DNA of 64,000 nucleotides from an uncultured Bacteroides sp. (GTDB lineage Bacteria; Bacteroidota; Bacteroidia; Bacteroidales; Bacteroidaceae): NCBI GenBank assembly GCA_947646015.1, contig CANSEY010000016.1, positions 28,797 to 92,796 of the forward strand, read 5' to 3'. Shown piece by piece: positions 48,837 to 57,990 of this stretch (position 1 is its first letter; each line of letters starts with the position of its first letter). The notes under the pieces were generated by a model. It saw only the letters and a program-made list of their open reading frames with translations, ran no database searches and was not told where the DNA came from. The position numbers and the translations under genes were made by a program.

Positions 48837-48980
48837 AGAGAATGCGGACTTAAGCAATCGGAATCGTTTAAGTTAAACGGTGAAAGACGTTCCAATGGAG
48901 CGATCAAAGCCGTTTACTGAAGCTGTTTAAGTAGAACAGCAAAATTATTCAAAGTATAACCATCAAAAACATCAAAAGTC
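48837..48980. other. Leader region of the HU/TonB receptor unit
   Basis: Contains related words ATCGTTTAAGTTAAACGG, GCCGTTTACTGAAGCTG and GTTTAAGTAGAAC, which may pair or serve as repeated sites. No gene is seen. Confidence 0.35.
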
Positions 48981-49436
48981 ATGTTACTATACAACGTAAA
49001 AAAAGAAGAGATGCGCATCGGTAAACACAAGGGCAAAACCATGTATTACGCCTCTCCCATTGCACAAGACAAGATTACCACCAAGCAGCTAGAGGATCGG
49101 ATTGTCAATGCCACAGCCCTGAGCCGTGCCGACGTGCGGTCAGCCATCACCGCCTTGGCGAAAATCGTACGTGAAGAGATGCTCAGCGGCAGAACCGTTG
49201 ACCTGGCCAACCTCGGGTCATTTAAGGTTGTATCCAACGGGAAACGCGTGGAAACGAAAAAAGCCGTTACCGCCGAAACTCTCAAAACACCACGCATTCA
49301 GTTTTTTCCCAAACTCGAAATGCGCAATCAGGCAAAAAACGTACAGCATGTGGTGATACGTGAAAGCGAGGCCGGATCGGCTAAACCGAGTCCGAATCCC
49401 GGAGATTTGCCCGAAGCACCCGATTCTGCTCTTTAA
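48981..49436 (+). CDS. HU-family DNA-binding protein (DNABII-like)
   Basis: A 151-residue protein of the Bacteroidota HU-like type. The core has YYASPIAQDKITTKQLEDRI, ATALSRADVRSAITALAKIV and REEMLSGRTVDLANLGSFKV. The last contains the G-x-x-V-x-L-x-x-L/F-G-x-F pattern of the HU beta-arm base. The C-terminus is a Pro/Ser-rich tail. It is longer than classical HU (about 90 residues), as is usual for this subgroup. Its position just before the TonB receptor gene (18 nt) suggests a shared transcript; a nucleoid protein in an uptake locus may be regulatory. Alternative starts at 49011 and 49041 would shorten the N-terminus. Confidence 0.85.
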   Translation: MLLYNVKKEEMRIGKHKGKTMYYASPIAQDKITTKQLEDRIVNATALSRADVRSAITALAKIVREEMLSGRTVDLANLGSFKVVSNGKRVETKKAVTAETLKTPRIQFFPKLEMRNQAKNVQHVVIRESEAGSAKPSPNPGDLPEAPDSAL

Positions 49437-49454
49437 TATTCATAACAAGAAACA

Positions 49455-51797
49455 ATGAAGCAGCAAGTATTATTTTTCTTTTTCACGCTGATGCTCACAG
49501 GTATCAGCGTGTCCGCCCAAACAGGTGGAGGACGGATTGCAGGCGTGGTCATCGACAATGCAGGCGAAGAACCACTGCCCGGCGCAACCATCTTCATCGA
49601 AGAGCTGAAAAAGGGCATTGTGACAGACGGGCATGGCGAGTTCTTACTTTCCGATGTTCCCGCAGCCACTTATACGCTTACTGTAAGGTTTATAGGCTAC
49701 CACACGCAAACCCGCAAGCTCACGGTGGGTAAAGAGAGAGGGAAAAAAATCATCATCCGCCTGAAAGCCGAAGCAAAATCGTTGGACGAGGTGGTAGTGA
49801 TGGGTAAGAGCGAAGCCCGTAAGTTACGGGAGCAGGCCATGCCCATATCCGTTATCAGCATGAACCAGATACAAGGAACGGTTAACAATGTACAAGACAT
49901 TCTGGCAAAAACTGCCGGAATCACCGTGCGTGCCACGGGTGGAACGGGCAGTACCTCTCGCATATCGGTGCGCGGACTGGAAGGCAAACGCATCGGGCTT
50001 TTCATTGACGGGAATCCGATGAACGACAATTCCGATTTTATCGACATCAATGATATTCCGGTCGAAATGATCGACCGCATCGAGATATACAAAGGAGTTG
50101 TCCCTGCCAAGTTCGGAGGTTCTGCCGTAGGTGGTGCGGTCAATATTGTCATCAAAGAGTATCCGCCTAAATATTTGGACGTGAACTATTCTTACGGCAG
50201 TTTCAATACGCACAATGCATCCGTTGTGAGCAAGATGAACATTGCCCCAAAAGGAATCGAGTTCGGGCTGGGAGGTTTTTATACCTATGCCGACAACGAC
50301 TACAAGATGAAGTCTCCTTTTCAAGAGGGGCTTACTATAACCCGCGATCACGACAAGTTTAAAAAAACAGTCATCGGCGGTAGCTTTAAGGCACGGAAGT
50401 GGTGGTTTGACTTGGTGGAGTTTGAACCCGTTTTCATACATACTTACAAAGATATACAGGGGATAGAATCGAACATCCGGCATGCACACAGCCATTCCAA
50501 CGCCTTTATTTTCGCCAATAAGATGGAGAAAGAAAACTTCCTCTTAGACGGCCTGGACTTGGACTGGCAGCTGGGGTATATCTATACCGACTATCATTTT
50601 GCCGATACCGCCTCGCACCGCACACATTGGGATGGAACGCATTATCCGGCAGTTTCCGAATTCGGCGGCGAAATCGGCAAATGGGCTTCATTATTGACGA
50701 ATGAAAAGCATCAATTGCAGCACAAATTGAATCTCAACTATCTTGTCAATGAGAACCATTCGGTAAACTTCAACTCTTTGCTGAAATACGCTCATGCCAA
50801 CCCTCGTGATGGGATGAAGGACAAGGTCATAGGTTATCGTACCGACTTTCCAAGCAATATGTTCAGTTGGGTGGCAGGCTTGAATTACGACTATCGCACC
50901 TCGAACGATAAGTTCCTTAACTCTTTCAACGTCAAGTATTACTACTACTCGATGAAAACGCGGATGGCAAGTGTCCTGGTAAAGACAGCAGAGGATATAG
51001 ACACACACAAGAATGATTTCGGCATCAGCAATGCACTTCGCTACCGCATCACACCCAGTCTGATGGCAAAAGCTTCGTTCGGATATGATGTAAGGCTTCC
51101 ATCGGAAGAGGAACTGTTGGGTGATGGATACGTGATAGCTCCTGCCGGCAATCTCACTCCCGAACGCAATATAAGTGTCAACATAGGAATGTTATTCGAT
51201 TTAACTGGAAAAGCCTCCTCTAACTTACAGATTGAACTGAACGGATACTATATGCATCTCAAAGACATGATTCGCTTTACGGGCGGATTCTTGCAGTCGC
51301 AGTATCAGAACTTCGGCGAGATGCGGACTCTTGGTATGGAAGCAGAGGTGAAAGCCGACATGACACGGTGGCTCTATGGCTATGTGAACGCCACTTACCA
51401 AGATCTGCGAGATGTGCGTAAGTATGAACAAAATACAACTGTTGCCAACCCTACCAAAGGTAGCCGTATGCCCAATATACCCTATCTGATGGCAAACGCA
51501 GGATTGGAGTTTCACAAAGAAAATCTGTTCGGAGGCAGCGGGATGAATACGCGCATATTCACCGATGCTTCATTTGTGGAAGAATATCTGTACGACTTCG
51601 AACAAAGCCAATTCCAGCAGCATCGCATACCTCGAGCCCTCTCGTGCAATATAGGCTTTGAGCAAAGCTTTGGCAATGGGCGCTACTTCATTATGGGAAA
51701 AATAAACAACCTGACCGATACAAAAATGATCAGCGAGTTTAACCGTCCTTTACCCGGACGTAGCTTCACTATCAGATTCAGATACGTATTTAAGTAA
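49455..51797 (+). CDS. TonB-dependent receptor, siderophore/metal type
   Basis: The 780-residue receptor has a signal peptide (QQVLFFFFTLMLTGISVSAQ), a CarboxypepD-reg-like domain (AGVVIDNAGEEPLPGATIFI) and a TonB-box-like LDEVVVMGKSEA. The plug domain has NVQDILAKTAGITVRATGGT and SRISVRGLEGKRIGLFIDGN, with a long 22-strand barrel ending RSFTIRFRYVFK. It lacks a SusD partner. The downstream DUF4374 lipoprotein makes the pair resemble XusA/XusB of B. thetaiotaomicron, used for uptake of foreign siderophores; that parallel is from memory. Together with the ABC pair it could form a complete route for a metal-chelate. Confidence 0.87.
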   Translation: MKQQVLFFFFTLMLTGISVSAQTGGGRIAGVVIDNAGEEPLPGATIFIEELKKGIVTDGHGEFLLSDVPAATYTLTVRFIGYHTQTRKLTVGKERGKKIIIRLKAEAKSLDEVVVMGKSEARKLREQAMPISVISMNQIQGTVNNVQDILAKTAGITVRATGGTGSTSRISVRGLEGKRIGLFIDGNPMNDNSDFIDINDIPVEMIDRIEIYKGVVPAKFGGSAVGGAVNIVIKEYPPKYLDVNYSYGSFNTHNASVVSKMNIAPKGIEFGLGGFYTYADNDYKMKSPFQEGLTITRDHDKFKKTVIGGSFKARKWWFDLVEFEPVFIHTYKDIQGIESNIRHAHSHSNAFIFANKMEKENFLLDGLDLDWQLGYIYTDYHFADTASHRTHWDGTHYPAVSEFGGEIGKWASLLTNEKHQLQHKLNLNYLVNENHSVNFNSLLKYAHANPRDGMKDKVIGYRTDFPSNMFSWVAGLNYDYRTSNDKFLNSFNVKYYYYSMKTRMASVLVKTAEDIDTHKNDFGISNALRYRITPSLMAKASFGYDVRLPSEEELLGDGYVIAPAGNLTPERNISVNIGMLFDLTGKASSNLQIELNGYYMHLKDMIRFTGGFLQSQYQNFGEMRTLGMEAEVKADMTRWLYGYVNATYQDLRDVRKYEQNTTVANPTKGSRMPNIPYLMANAGLEFHKENLFGGSGMNTRIFTDASFVEEYLYDFEQSQFQQHRIPRALSCNIGFEQSFGNGRYFIMGKINNLTDTKMISEFNRPLPGRSFTIRFRYVFK

Positions 51798-51827
51798 CAA
51801 ATTAACAATCATTAAACAAAAAAAGAA

Positions 51828-53066
51828 ATGAAAAAGAATGTATTTTTTGTAGCAGCGATATTCGCTGCATTGTGCCTTAACTCATGTGACAAGAATGATC
51901 CGGACAATCCTATTGCAGGAGGTTCGGGAAAGATTCTCCTAACAACAGCCCTACCCAATGCAACAGGTATGGATGGAACGGTTTATATGCAACTCATTGA
52001 TGAGCCTGTATTAGGCAAGACGATGGCTACCAATAACAACAATGGTATAAATGTTCCCTTTGGCAGTTCTTATCCTATGATAATAGGTCAGGAAGTCTAT
52101 GTCTTCCCAAGCTATCATTTGACAATGGACAAAAACGAACTGATTAAATACCGTCGCACGAATGGAATTTTACAAAGAGAGGGAAGCTTGCAATTGCCTG
52201 CCAATAACAGTGCCAACAATCTTGTCAAACTATCTTCCACAAAAGCCTATCTATCGCTTGCCGGACTAGGACTGATTTACATATTTAATCCCGAAACGAT
52301 GCAGAAGACAGGAGAGATCAACCTGACCTCTTTGGGTATTCAAGATAATAATCCGGACATCGGAATCATGATTGAGCGTGACGGATATGTGTTTGCTGGT
52401 CTAAGCCAGATGGTGGGAGGTTGGACAAGCCCTGAGAATTACAAACAAGCAGATGTAGCCGTCATTGACACCAAGACGGACAAGTTGGTCAAGATGATTT
52501 CAGAGAAAACCAGTGGTTTTTCTCAAGCCACACGTCCGATCGACCCCAAGTCTTTATTCATGGATGAAAAAGGCGATATATACATTTCTTGTCTCGGGAA
52601 CTTCGGAATGGTGGCAGGTCATAAGGCCGGCATACTTCGGATTAAGAAAGGAGAAACAGACTTTGATCCAACATACCATTGGACGATAACCGGAGCTTCT
52701 ATCGAAGGAGAAGAGAAAGTAGCTGGTTTTGCCGCTTCAATTTGTTATGCAGCCAATGGCAAAGCCTACGGATACATTGATATTCCCGGTTATTACAAAC
52801 CAGGAGAAACGGGACATGGCGCTATAGCGAGCCGAGCTGTAGTCTTTGATTTATACAATCAGAAGATGAAGAAAATAGAAGGATTGGATTTGTCCAATGG
52901 CTATGGCGTGTTAGTGTCTAAATATAAAGACGGTTTGGCAATCGCCAATGCTTCAACGACAACAAAAGGCATCTATTATCTCAATCCTCAGACAGATAAG
53001 ATTAATCCTATTCCTATGATAACCACCATAGGAAATCCCATGGCTATAGAGTGGTTCGGCAACTAA
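51828..53066 (+). CDS. DUF4374 beta-propeller lipoprotein (XusB-like)
   Basis: The 412-residue product has lipobox CLNSCDKND after a short signal. The DUF4374 pattern is visible: LLTTALPNATGMDGTVYMQL, SYPMIIGQEVYVFPSYHLTM, RRTNGILQREGSLQLPANNS, a series of propeller blades (KAYLSLAGLGLIYIFNPETM, VAVIDTKTDKLVKMISEKTS) and the ending PMITTIGNPMAIEWFGN. It follows the TonB receptor by 30 nt. In B. thetaiotaomicron a protein of this kind (XusB) binds catecholate siderophores at the surface for its TonB partner; the same role is inferred here. It ends the well preserved cluster. Confidence 0.85.
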   Translation: MKKNVFFVAAIFAALCLNSCDKNDPDNPIAGGSGKILLTTALPNATGMDGTVYMQLIDEPVLGKTMATNNNNGINVPFGSSYPMIIGQEVYVFPSYHLTMDKNELIKYRRTNGILQREGSLQLPANNSANNLVKLSSTKAYLSLAGLGLIYIFNPETMQKTGEINLTSLGIQDNNPDIGIMIERDGYVFAGLSQMVGGWTSPENYKQADVAVIDTKTDKLVKMISEKTSGFSQATRPIDPKSLFMDEKGDIYISCLGNFGMVAGHKAGILRIKKGETDFDPTYHWTITGASIEGEEKVAGFAASICYAANGKAYGYIDIPGYYKPGETGHGAIASRAVVFDLYNQKMKKIEGLDLSNGYGVLVSKYKDGLAIANASTTTKGIYYLNPQTDKINPIPMITTIGNPMAIEWFGN

Positions 53067-53123
53067 ACTTATAACGCGAGTTCGGGATAGCCTCCTTCCA
53101 AAAATAAAGAGGGTGTCCGACTG

Positions 53124-53545
53124 ATGAAGTGACCCCAAAAATTTGGACTGGTTAAACACTATCCAGTTATAGAAAGAGTTCGGTATTGTACTGGACTCTT
53201 TCCTTTTAACCGGGACTTAATTCTTTTATTATTATAATAATCTATATATCCTTCCAAAGCCTTTGTGAAGTCTTCCGGAGACTCGAACTTTTCAGCGTAT
53301 AGAAGTTCAGATTTCATAATTCTGAAAAAATTCTCCATCATAGAGTTGTCCAGACAGTTTCCCTTTCTCGACATACTTTGAATTATATGATGCTCTTCAA
53401 GCCTTTTCCGATATCCGAAGTGTTGGTATTGCTAACCTTGATCAGAATGAAGTACGAGTCCGTCAAGGTTATCACACTTATCAAATGCTTTATCGAGCAT
53501 GTCATATACTTGTTCAAGATGAAGTGCACCCTCTTACATTTTATT
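53124..53545 (-). mobile_element. IS3-family element remnant (right end and transposase tail)
   Basis: The right terminus TGAAGTGACCCCAAAAATTT is present at 53124 and resembles IS3-family ends of the IS150 group. Only the C-terminal part of orfB remains; the left portion is missing and the sequence joins a SusC remnant near 53545. It is a deletion remnant, not a whole element. Confidence 0.7.
53159..53545 (-). pseudogene. IS3-family transposase OrfB, C-terminal fragment with in-frame TAG
   Basis: The minus strand reads HLEQVYDMLDKAFDKC, then GLVLHSDQG[13 protein letters not shown], then [33 protein letters not shown] and [20 protein letters not shown] to a stop at 53159. The IS3 catalytic signature HSDQGWQYQ and the N-S-x-x-E-x-F-F motif with the catalytic Glu are unmistakable. 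The Trp codon of HSDQGWQYQ is now TAG at 53432-53434, a TGG to TAG change. The N-terminal half is missing. Because the expected residue is known from the family, this is the clearest example in the window of a stop made by a G:C to A:T transition. Confidence 0.85.
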
Positions 53546-53873
53546 TTTTTAGGAATATCCCCAAATAACTTGATGTCTGCTTTAACGATAGAACCTGTTA
53601 GGTGTTTGCAGCGGACATCACCATAACCCATTGCCATTACCACTACTTCTTGCAGTTGTTGTGAGCCCTCTCTTAAGTTGATGAAAAACTTCCGCTAATT
53701 GTTTACCGGAACTTCTTGTGTTTGATAACCAATGAATGAAATGACCAAGGTTTCTTCGGAAGATACATTGGCTAATGCAGTCGGTGATACAACCGTTGCT
53801 TGTACCTTTTACGAAGACTGACGCACCGGTAACCAGACCGAAATCATCATTCACGGTACCGGAAATGCTTAGC
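53546..53873 (-). pseudogene. SusC-type receptor N-terminal remnant
   Basis: The minus strand reads ISGTVNDDFGLVTGASVFVK and GTSNGCITD. After a frameshift it continues LANVSSEETLVISFIGYQTQ and EVPVNN-stop-RKFFINLREG, then LQEVVVMAMGYGDVRCKHLT and GSIVKADIKLFGDIP before joining the IS3 remnant. It is the canonical start of a SusC-like receptor: a CarboxypepD-reg-like domain, the TonB box (EVVVMAMGYG) and the plug start. It carries at least one frameshift and a TAG (CAG to TAG fits). A second SusC fragment from the barrel lies at 27644-27849; the two need not be from one gene. Confidence 0.75.
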
Positions 53874-54321
53874 TAGAAATAGCTTGTGAGCTGATTCTAT
53901 TTTAAAATATAAATGTTAGTTTTATGTTAGATAATTCCGGATACTTTAATCTTAAGAATTTGATTATAATACATATATAAATTTATTTGTTAGATTTAAA
54001 GTTTTTTTTTATAACTGTAAAATACAGATTTAGCCTTATATTTACAATATGATATTATTGATTTTATCTAGTAAAAAAGCTTTTGCATTATAAGGACATT
54101 CAATTCTTCTTCCAGAATTGTAGTATATGTTTTATAATCATACCAATAAGATAAAAAAGATAATGGTCAAAATAAAGCTCTCAAAACAAAATACTTGTTG
54201 TTCAATTATCTTATAATAGTAAAAATGAATTTGTTGATTCCGCAAAAGAGTTTGTATCAGATGTTGAGGTTTCAACAATATTAAATATTACTTTTATTTA
54301 TAGTAACTAATTTGCATTAAT
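53874..54321. other. AT-rich intergenic region
   Basis: About 450 bp of strongly AT-rich DNA without coding frames. TAATTTGC at 54309-54316 lies just before the lipoprotein ATG and is only one base short of the promoter consensus. Confidence 0.4.
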
Positions 54322-55161
54322 ATGAGAAAGGTATTTATTCTTTTGTTTATTTCTTTAGCATTGTTATCCTGTCAAAAAGAGGAAAACAATAGAAAAACAG
54401 AGTATCAAGTATTAACAAGTAAGGACGCATCCAAACCGTTTAGCTGTCTTGGAGAGAAACGTATTATTACGATTACGATTATAAAAAAAACATTAATAGA
54501 TGATGTTTTAAGTTCAGAGGTTCCGATTATTCCCAGGGATGTTTCGGTAGAATTTGATAAAACTCTTTTTTCTGATATAGAAACAAAAGTGGAGGGCGAT
54601 CAGGTAGTATTAAATATAACCTCAAATATTAATAAAGAAGATAAAATTTTGAATGCTGATTTACAGATTTCTTACTCTACTATTAATGGCATAAAAGTAG
54701 AAAAAATTCCACTAATTATAGATAAAGGAAAGTTGACATTTGTGTATAAAATCCATTCGGAACAGAATCCTTTTATTCTACCAGCTGAAGGTGGTAGATT
54801 TGAGTCACCTTTTACTTGTAAAAAACAGACATATTTGAATGGCCAGTTTATAGAGGAAACTTATTCATCATTAAACGGATTGAGATTTAAAACGATAAGT
54901 AGTGGTAATGTCTGGTTCCTTACAGTCAGAAAAGACGGAGAAAAAATTGGTTTTTACAAATTTTCTTTTGTGGGAGAAGGACCATATAACCAAAAAACAG
55001 ATCCAGAGTGCTATTTTAACATATATACCCATGATGCAGATTTAATTACAGATAATCCTACAGAAATATTCAGACAAGATTTTATACAACCCCAGACCCC
55101 GGGTGAGGATTATTATAAACCTTCCCGGTCCTCTTATAAACATGGCACTTTTGACTTTTAA
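54322..55161 (+). CDS. Lipoprotein of unknown function
   Basis: The 279-residue product starts MRKVFILLFISLALLSCQKE (lipobox LLSC). The body is beta-rich: IITITIIKKTLIDDVLSSEV, VVLNITSNINKEDKILNADL, then FVYKIHSEQNPFILPAEGGR, where PAEGGRF resembles the start of a BACON-like domain. It continues YSSLNGLRFKTISSGNVWFL and ends in a Pro-rich tail. No family is recognised with confidence. Codon use is AT-rich, unlike the cluster upstream, and suits a recently acquired or accessory gene. A strong hairpin lies downstream at 55393. Confidence 0.6.
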   Translation: MRKVFILLFISLALLSCQKEENNRKTEYQVLTSKDASKPFSCLGEKRIITITIIKKTLIDDVLSSEVPIIPRDVSVEFDKTLFSDIETKVEGDQVVLNITSNINKEDKILNADLQISYSTINGIKVEKIPLIIDKGKLTFVYKIHSEQNPFILPAEGGRFESPFTCKKQTYLNGQFIEETYSSLNGLRFKTISSGNVWFLTVRKDGEKIGFYKFSFVGEGPYNQKTDPECYFNIYTHDADLITDNPTEIFRQDFIQPQTPGEDYYKPSRSSYKHGTFDF

Positions 55162-55392
55162 CGTATTCAGTATTAACCTTAATTATATTAATTATAAAAC
55201 AGTATACACGTTTGTTGATTTTGACAATTATGTTTTTAACTTCATATTTCGATGACAGAGAAGTAATGAAACAAGAATCTTCGCCACCATCTTTAGTAAA
55301 AAAAACTCGGCTTATCGTAACTAGTGTATATTCACTACTTTCTATATACTAATGCACTTCTTAATGTAGGTTATGTAGTAATTCATTATTTG
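55162..55392. other. Spacer downstream of the lipoprotein gene
   Basis: AT-rich with no gene seen; it ends at the terminator hairpin. Confidence 0.35.
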
Positions 55393-55434
55393 AAAGCTGA
55401 TAAAATATTCAAAAAAAAATATTTTATCAGCTTT
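55393..55434 (+). terminator. Perfect 17-bp inverted repeat, bidirectional terminator-like
   Basis: AAAGCTGATAAAATATT at 55393-55409 pairs exactly with AATATTTTATCAGCTTT at 55418-55434 over an 8-nt loop. It lies between the lipoprotein gene (plus) and the remnant at 55465 (minus), so it could terminate transcription from both sides. Confidence 0.6.
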
Positions 55435-55464
55435 GTATATTGCATAATATGATATAAATGAGAT

Positions 55465-55620
55465 TTATTTTTGCTGCCTCTTGGCACGCAGCATTTCTGC
55501 CGCCTTCATTTCCGTCCAACGCTCGAAGTCCTCCACCTCTTTCCTTATTTTCCGTATCAGTTTCCTGTCCCTGTTCCACTCGAAGCAGTTCTCCAGTATG
55601 TCAAGCACCTTAGCGTCCAT
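55465..55620 (-). CDS. 51-residue protein, probably the C-terminus of a conjugative-element gene
   Basis: From ATG 55620 the minus strand encodes MDAKVLDILENCFEWNRDRK, LIRKIRKEVEDFERWTEMKA and AEMLRAKRQQK. It is strongly helical and charged with GC-rich codons unlike the AT-rich flanks. The frame is open about 15 codons further upstream (DLTGFVGEAVCDGG) to a stop, so the ORF could be either a small gene or the tail of a lost one. I do not recognise it. It may mark the edge of the conjugative element to the right. Confidence 0.45.
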   Translation of the reverse strand: MDAKVLDILENCFEWNRDRKLIRKIRKEVEDFERWTEMKAAEMLRAKRQQK

Positions 55621-55679
55621 TCCCCCGTCACAGACAGCTTCCCCAACAAAACCCGTTAAATCATTGTGTTAATATATAT

Positions 55680-57101
55680 TTCATGTATCTTTGCGGCATA
55701 GATATCTGTTGTGAAACAGGAATCTGCTTATATTATTCTTGCTTGTGACAAGCCGGAATCTTATAACTTAGTACAAAATAAAAAAATAAAAGAGGAGAGC
55801 TTCCGTTCTATGGAGCTCCTCTCACTTTTTATCTCTAGTGCCCGACTGCCTTTTATCTTTCTACTTTCCCAAAAGGAGTATCCTTCCCGCCAGCATACAG
55901 CACAGCGAAAACAGTATAGCCACTAAATTCTTCTCATTTGTGCAACCCCTTCTGTATTCATCTTCCAACCTTGTATATCGCTACCGAGATAGAAAATGGA
56001 CAGATGCACAGCTGGTACGTCAATTATCAATACCAATATATACCAGTTCATACGTTCTCCCCAATAAAAAGATCCCCTAATTTATTTCTAGTTCACAGTC
56101 CAAATTTATACTTTCCTGTAAAATACAGGATATAGTCAAGTCTTCAAAGTTTTTCCCCTAAAGACACAGAAATATTACAAAAATCAATTATCACATTATA
56201 TCTTATTTCTGATGATACAAAAGGAGATGGCAATCTATTTTTTAATTCTTTAGATGACATAAAGAATGCCTTTAAAATTAATTATTCAGAATCTAATTTG
56301 GGACTTCCTATTTTTTGTAAGGGATATTACAAAAAACAATTCCGTTTTTACTTTAACTATAAGTTCTGGTAGGGACCATCCAAACATGTTACCAGACCAA
56401 CAAGACCAAGGGGAAGAGTTTAGAAGGATGTATTACAGCTACTAAAGATGATAAATGCCAAAACCAAATTCATTGCAATTGGAATTGGGGTAACAGTTAT
56501 TTTTTATTTTTAGTTCAATCAAGCCGGGAAGAATGATTAATAATAAAAGAATCAAGTCTTTAAAGGAAGATATCAATAAATAACTCTTGCAACATGCAGT
56601 TTCTTTCTGGCTGAATTTGCGACTCTGGAGCTATATTCTGAGGAACGGTTTGGCGGCGGAATATGCCGTTAAACCGTCCGGTTTTCGTTAAACGAAAACA
56701 CAACTTGCTGTCCCCTCTACGGGGACAACGTTTTTAAGTAGAACTGTAGATTGCCCCGACTGGTGCCTCCCTCCCGATGGCAACCTCTTCCGATTTCGGT
56801 CTGCTTCTTCAGGAAAGTTGGCGTTTTTTACCAATATTCCGGAGGCGGAATAGGCTGTGCTTCCTGTAATAGTAGAGCATTCTACGATTATCCGACACAT
56901 CAGATAGCTTCTTTTTCGTGATAATTGAATATTCAGAGAACTGAATATTTTGATAATCGGATAATCCGAATACTATTATATCTGTAGTCTCTTGGAATGT
57001 TACACAGTGACAACTGAATAATTGGCGTTTTGGATATTGGGATAATTGGGTATTTGAATATTGCTATATTCTGATATTTGGATATTCAGATAATGGGTAA
57101 A
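55680..57101. other. Degenerate region without supported genes
   Basis: Frames near 55940-56540 (for example LPTLYIATEIENGQMHSWYV) look like decayed coding DNA with many frameshifts. About 56600-56880 has GC-richer sequence with a hairpin-like GTCCCC...GGGGAC (56711-56729). 56920-57090 is unusual: the words GAATATT, GATAAT and GGATAT recur many times on a short pitch. No gene is assigned. Confidence 0.4.
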
Positions 57102-57149
57102 CAATTATAAAAGACTACATTTATAAAAAGCTACAATTATAAAAGGCTA
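57102..57149. repeat. Three tandem 16-bp repeats
   Basis: CAATTATAAAAGACTA (57102), CATTTATAAAAAGCTA (57118) and CAATTATAAAAGGCTA (57134) abut exactly, each 16 bp. They lie 18 bp beyond the stop of the phosphoesterase gene and next to the GATAAT/GAATATT-rich segment. Possible roles include iterons, protein binding sites or decay of a larger repeat. Confidence 0.7.
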
Positions 57150-57166
57150 TTATTATACATTCCCCA

Positions 57167-57706
57167 TCAGAGAGAAAGTTCCTTGAGCCTGCTGCCGTCC
57201 AGCCGATGAACGGATACCGTACCGTCACAGTAAATAGCGAATGTAGGCATGTTCCCATCCTTCGGGAAAGTGATGGAGCCGGTATTGCAGACCACTGTAT
57301 GCTCTTTCCGTTCAAGTTTCCACCGGTGGGTGTGACCATAAAAAAGACAATCGAACCTTCCCTTCGGCAGTCTGTCCTCATTGTAGATATGTCCGTGGGT
57401 GAGAAAGAAACGTTTTCCATTATCCACCAACAGGGTGTAATCGGACAGGATGGGAAAGTCCAGCAGCATCTGGTCCACCTCCGAATCACAGTTTCCACGG
57501 ATGGCGACAATCTCACCGGCCATCGCATTGAGACGTTCTGCGATCCCTTTCGGGTCAAGTCCTTGAGGTATCCCGTTCCGGGGACCATAATTCAGGATAT
57601 CTCCCAAAATACAAAGCATTCCGCATTGTTGCTCCCGATAAAATGCCAGCACTTGTTCCAGTGCCGGTAACGAGCCATGTATGTCGGACACAATCAGGTA
57701 TTTCAT
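57167..57706 (-). CDS. YfcE/MJ0936-type metallophosphoesterase
   Basis: A 179-residue protein of the calcineurin-like phosphoesterase family. Metal ligand motifs are complete and in order: LIVSDIHGSLPALEQVL (D-x-H), CILGDILNYGPRN (G-D), AIRGNCDSEVDQ (G-N-x-D/N), FFLTHGHIYN (G-H) and DCLFYGHTHRWKLE (G-H-T-H). The YfcE group hydrolyses phosphodiesters in vitro with Mn2+; the physiological substrate is unknown. The length is normal. The promoter element on the minus strand lies 36 nt upstream; an ATG three bases earlier (57709) is also possible. It is divergent from the amidoligase gene. Confidence 0.9.
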   Translation of the reverse strand: MKYLIVSDIHGSLPALEQVLAFYREQQCGMLCILGDILNYGPRNGIPQGLDPKGIAERLNAMAGEIVAIRGNCDSEVDQMLLDFPILSDYTLLVDNGKRFFLTHGHIYNEDRLPKGRFDCLFYGHTHRWKLERKEHTVVCNTGSITFPKDGNMPTFAIYCDGTVSVHRLDGSRLKELSL

Positions 57707-57742
57707 CATAATCTATTCGTTATCGGTTAAGTTTTCGCAGCA

Positions 57743-57750
57743 CAAAAATA
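57743..57750 (-). promoter_or_regulatory. Bacteroidota -7 element for the phosphoesterase
   Basis: TATTTTTG on the minus strand matches TAnnTTTG and lies 33-36 nt upstream of the start. Confidence 0.55.
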
Positions 57751-57882
57751 AGCATAATTATCTAATCTCCCTAACCGGGGAAACGATGAGAAAAAAGACA
57801 GGTTCCCTGAACTGTAGATTGCTGTATTGCTGTCCTTGTAGATTGCTGCAATGTTATAATCGGATACATAAAATAAGGGTAT

Positions 57883-57906
57883 TTAGCCTTAGCTAAACTA
57901 AGCTAA
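57883..57906. promoter_or_regulatory. Imperfect palindrome upstream of the amidoligase gene
   Basis: TTAGCCTTAGCTAAACTAAG followed by CTAA can fold with CTTAG/CTAAG and TTAG/CTAA pairs around a CTAAA loop. It lies 85 nt before the ATG at 57991 and could be an operator or RNA hairpin. Confidence 0.4.
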
Positions 57907-57990
57907 CAGTCTGACAATAAGGATTCTAACACTATGATATGTGGGTTTATTATGCTACCTTAGTGGTATAATAATAAAGGATAAAAAGCT

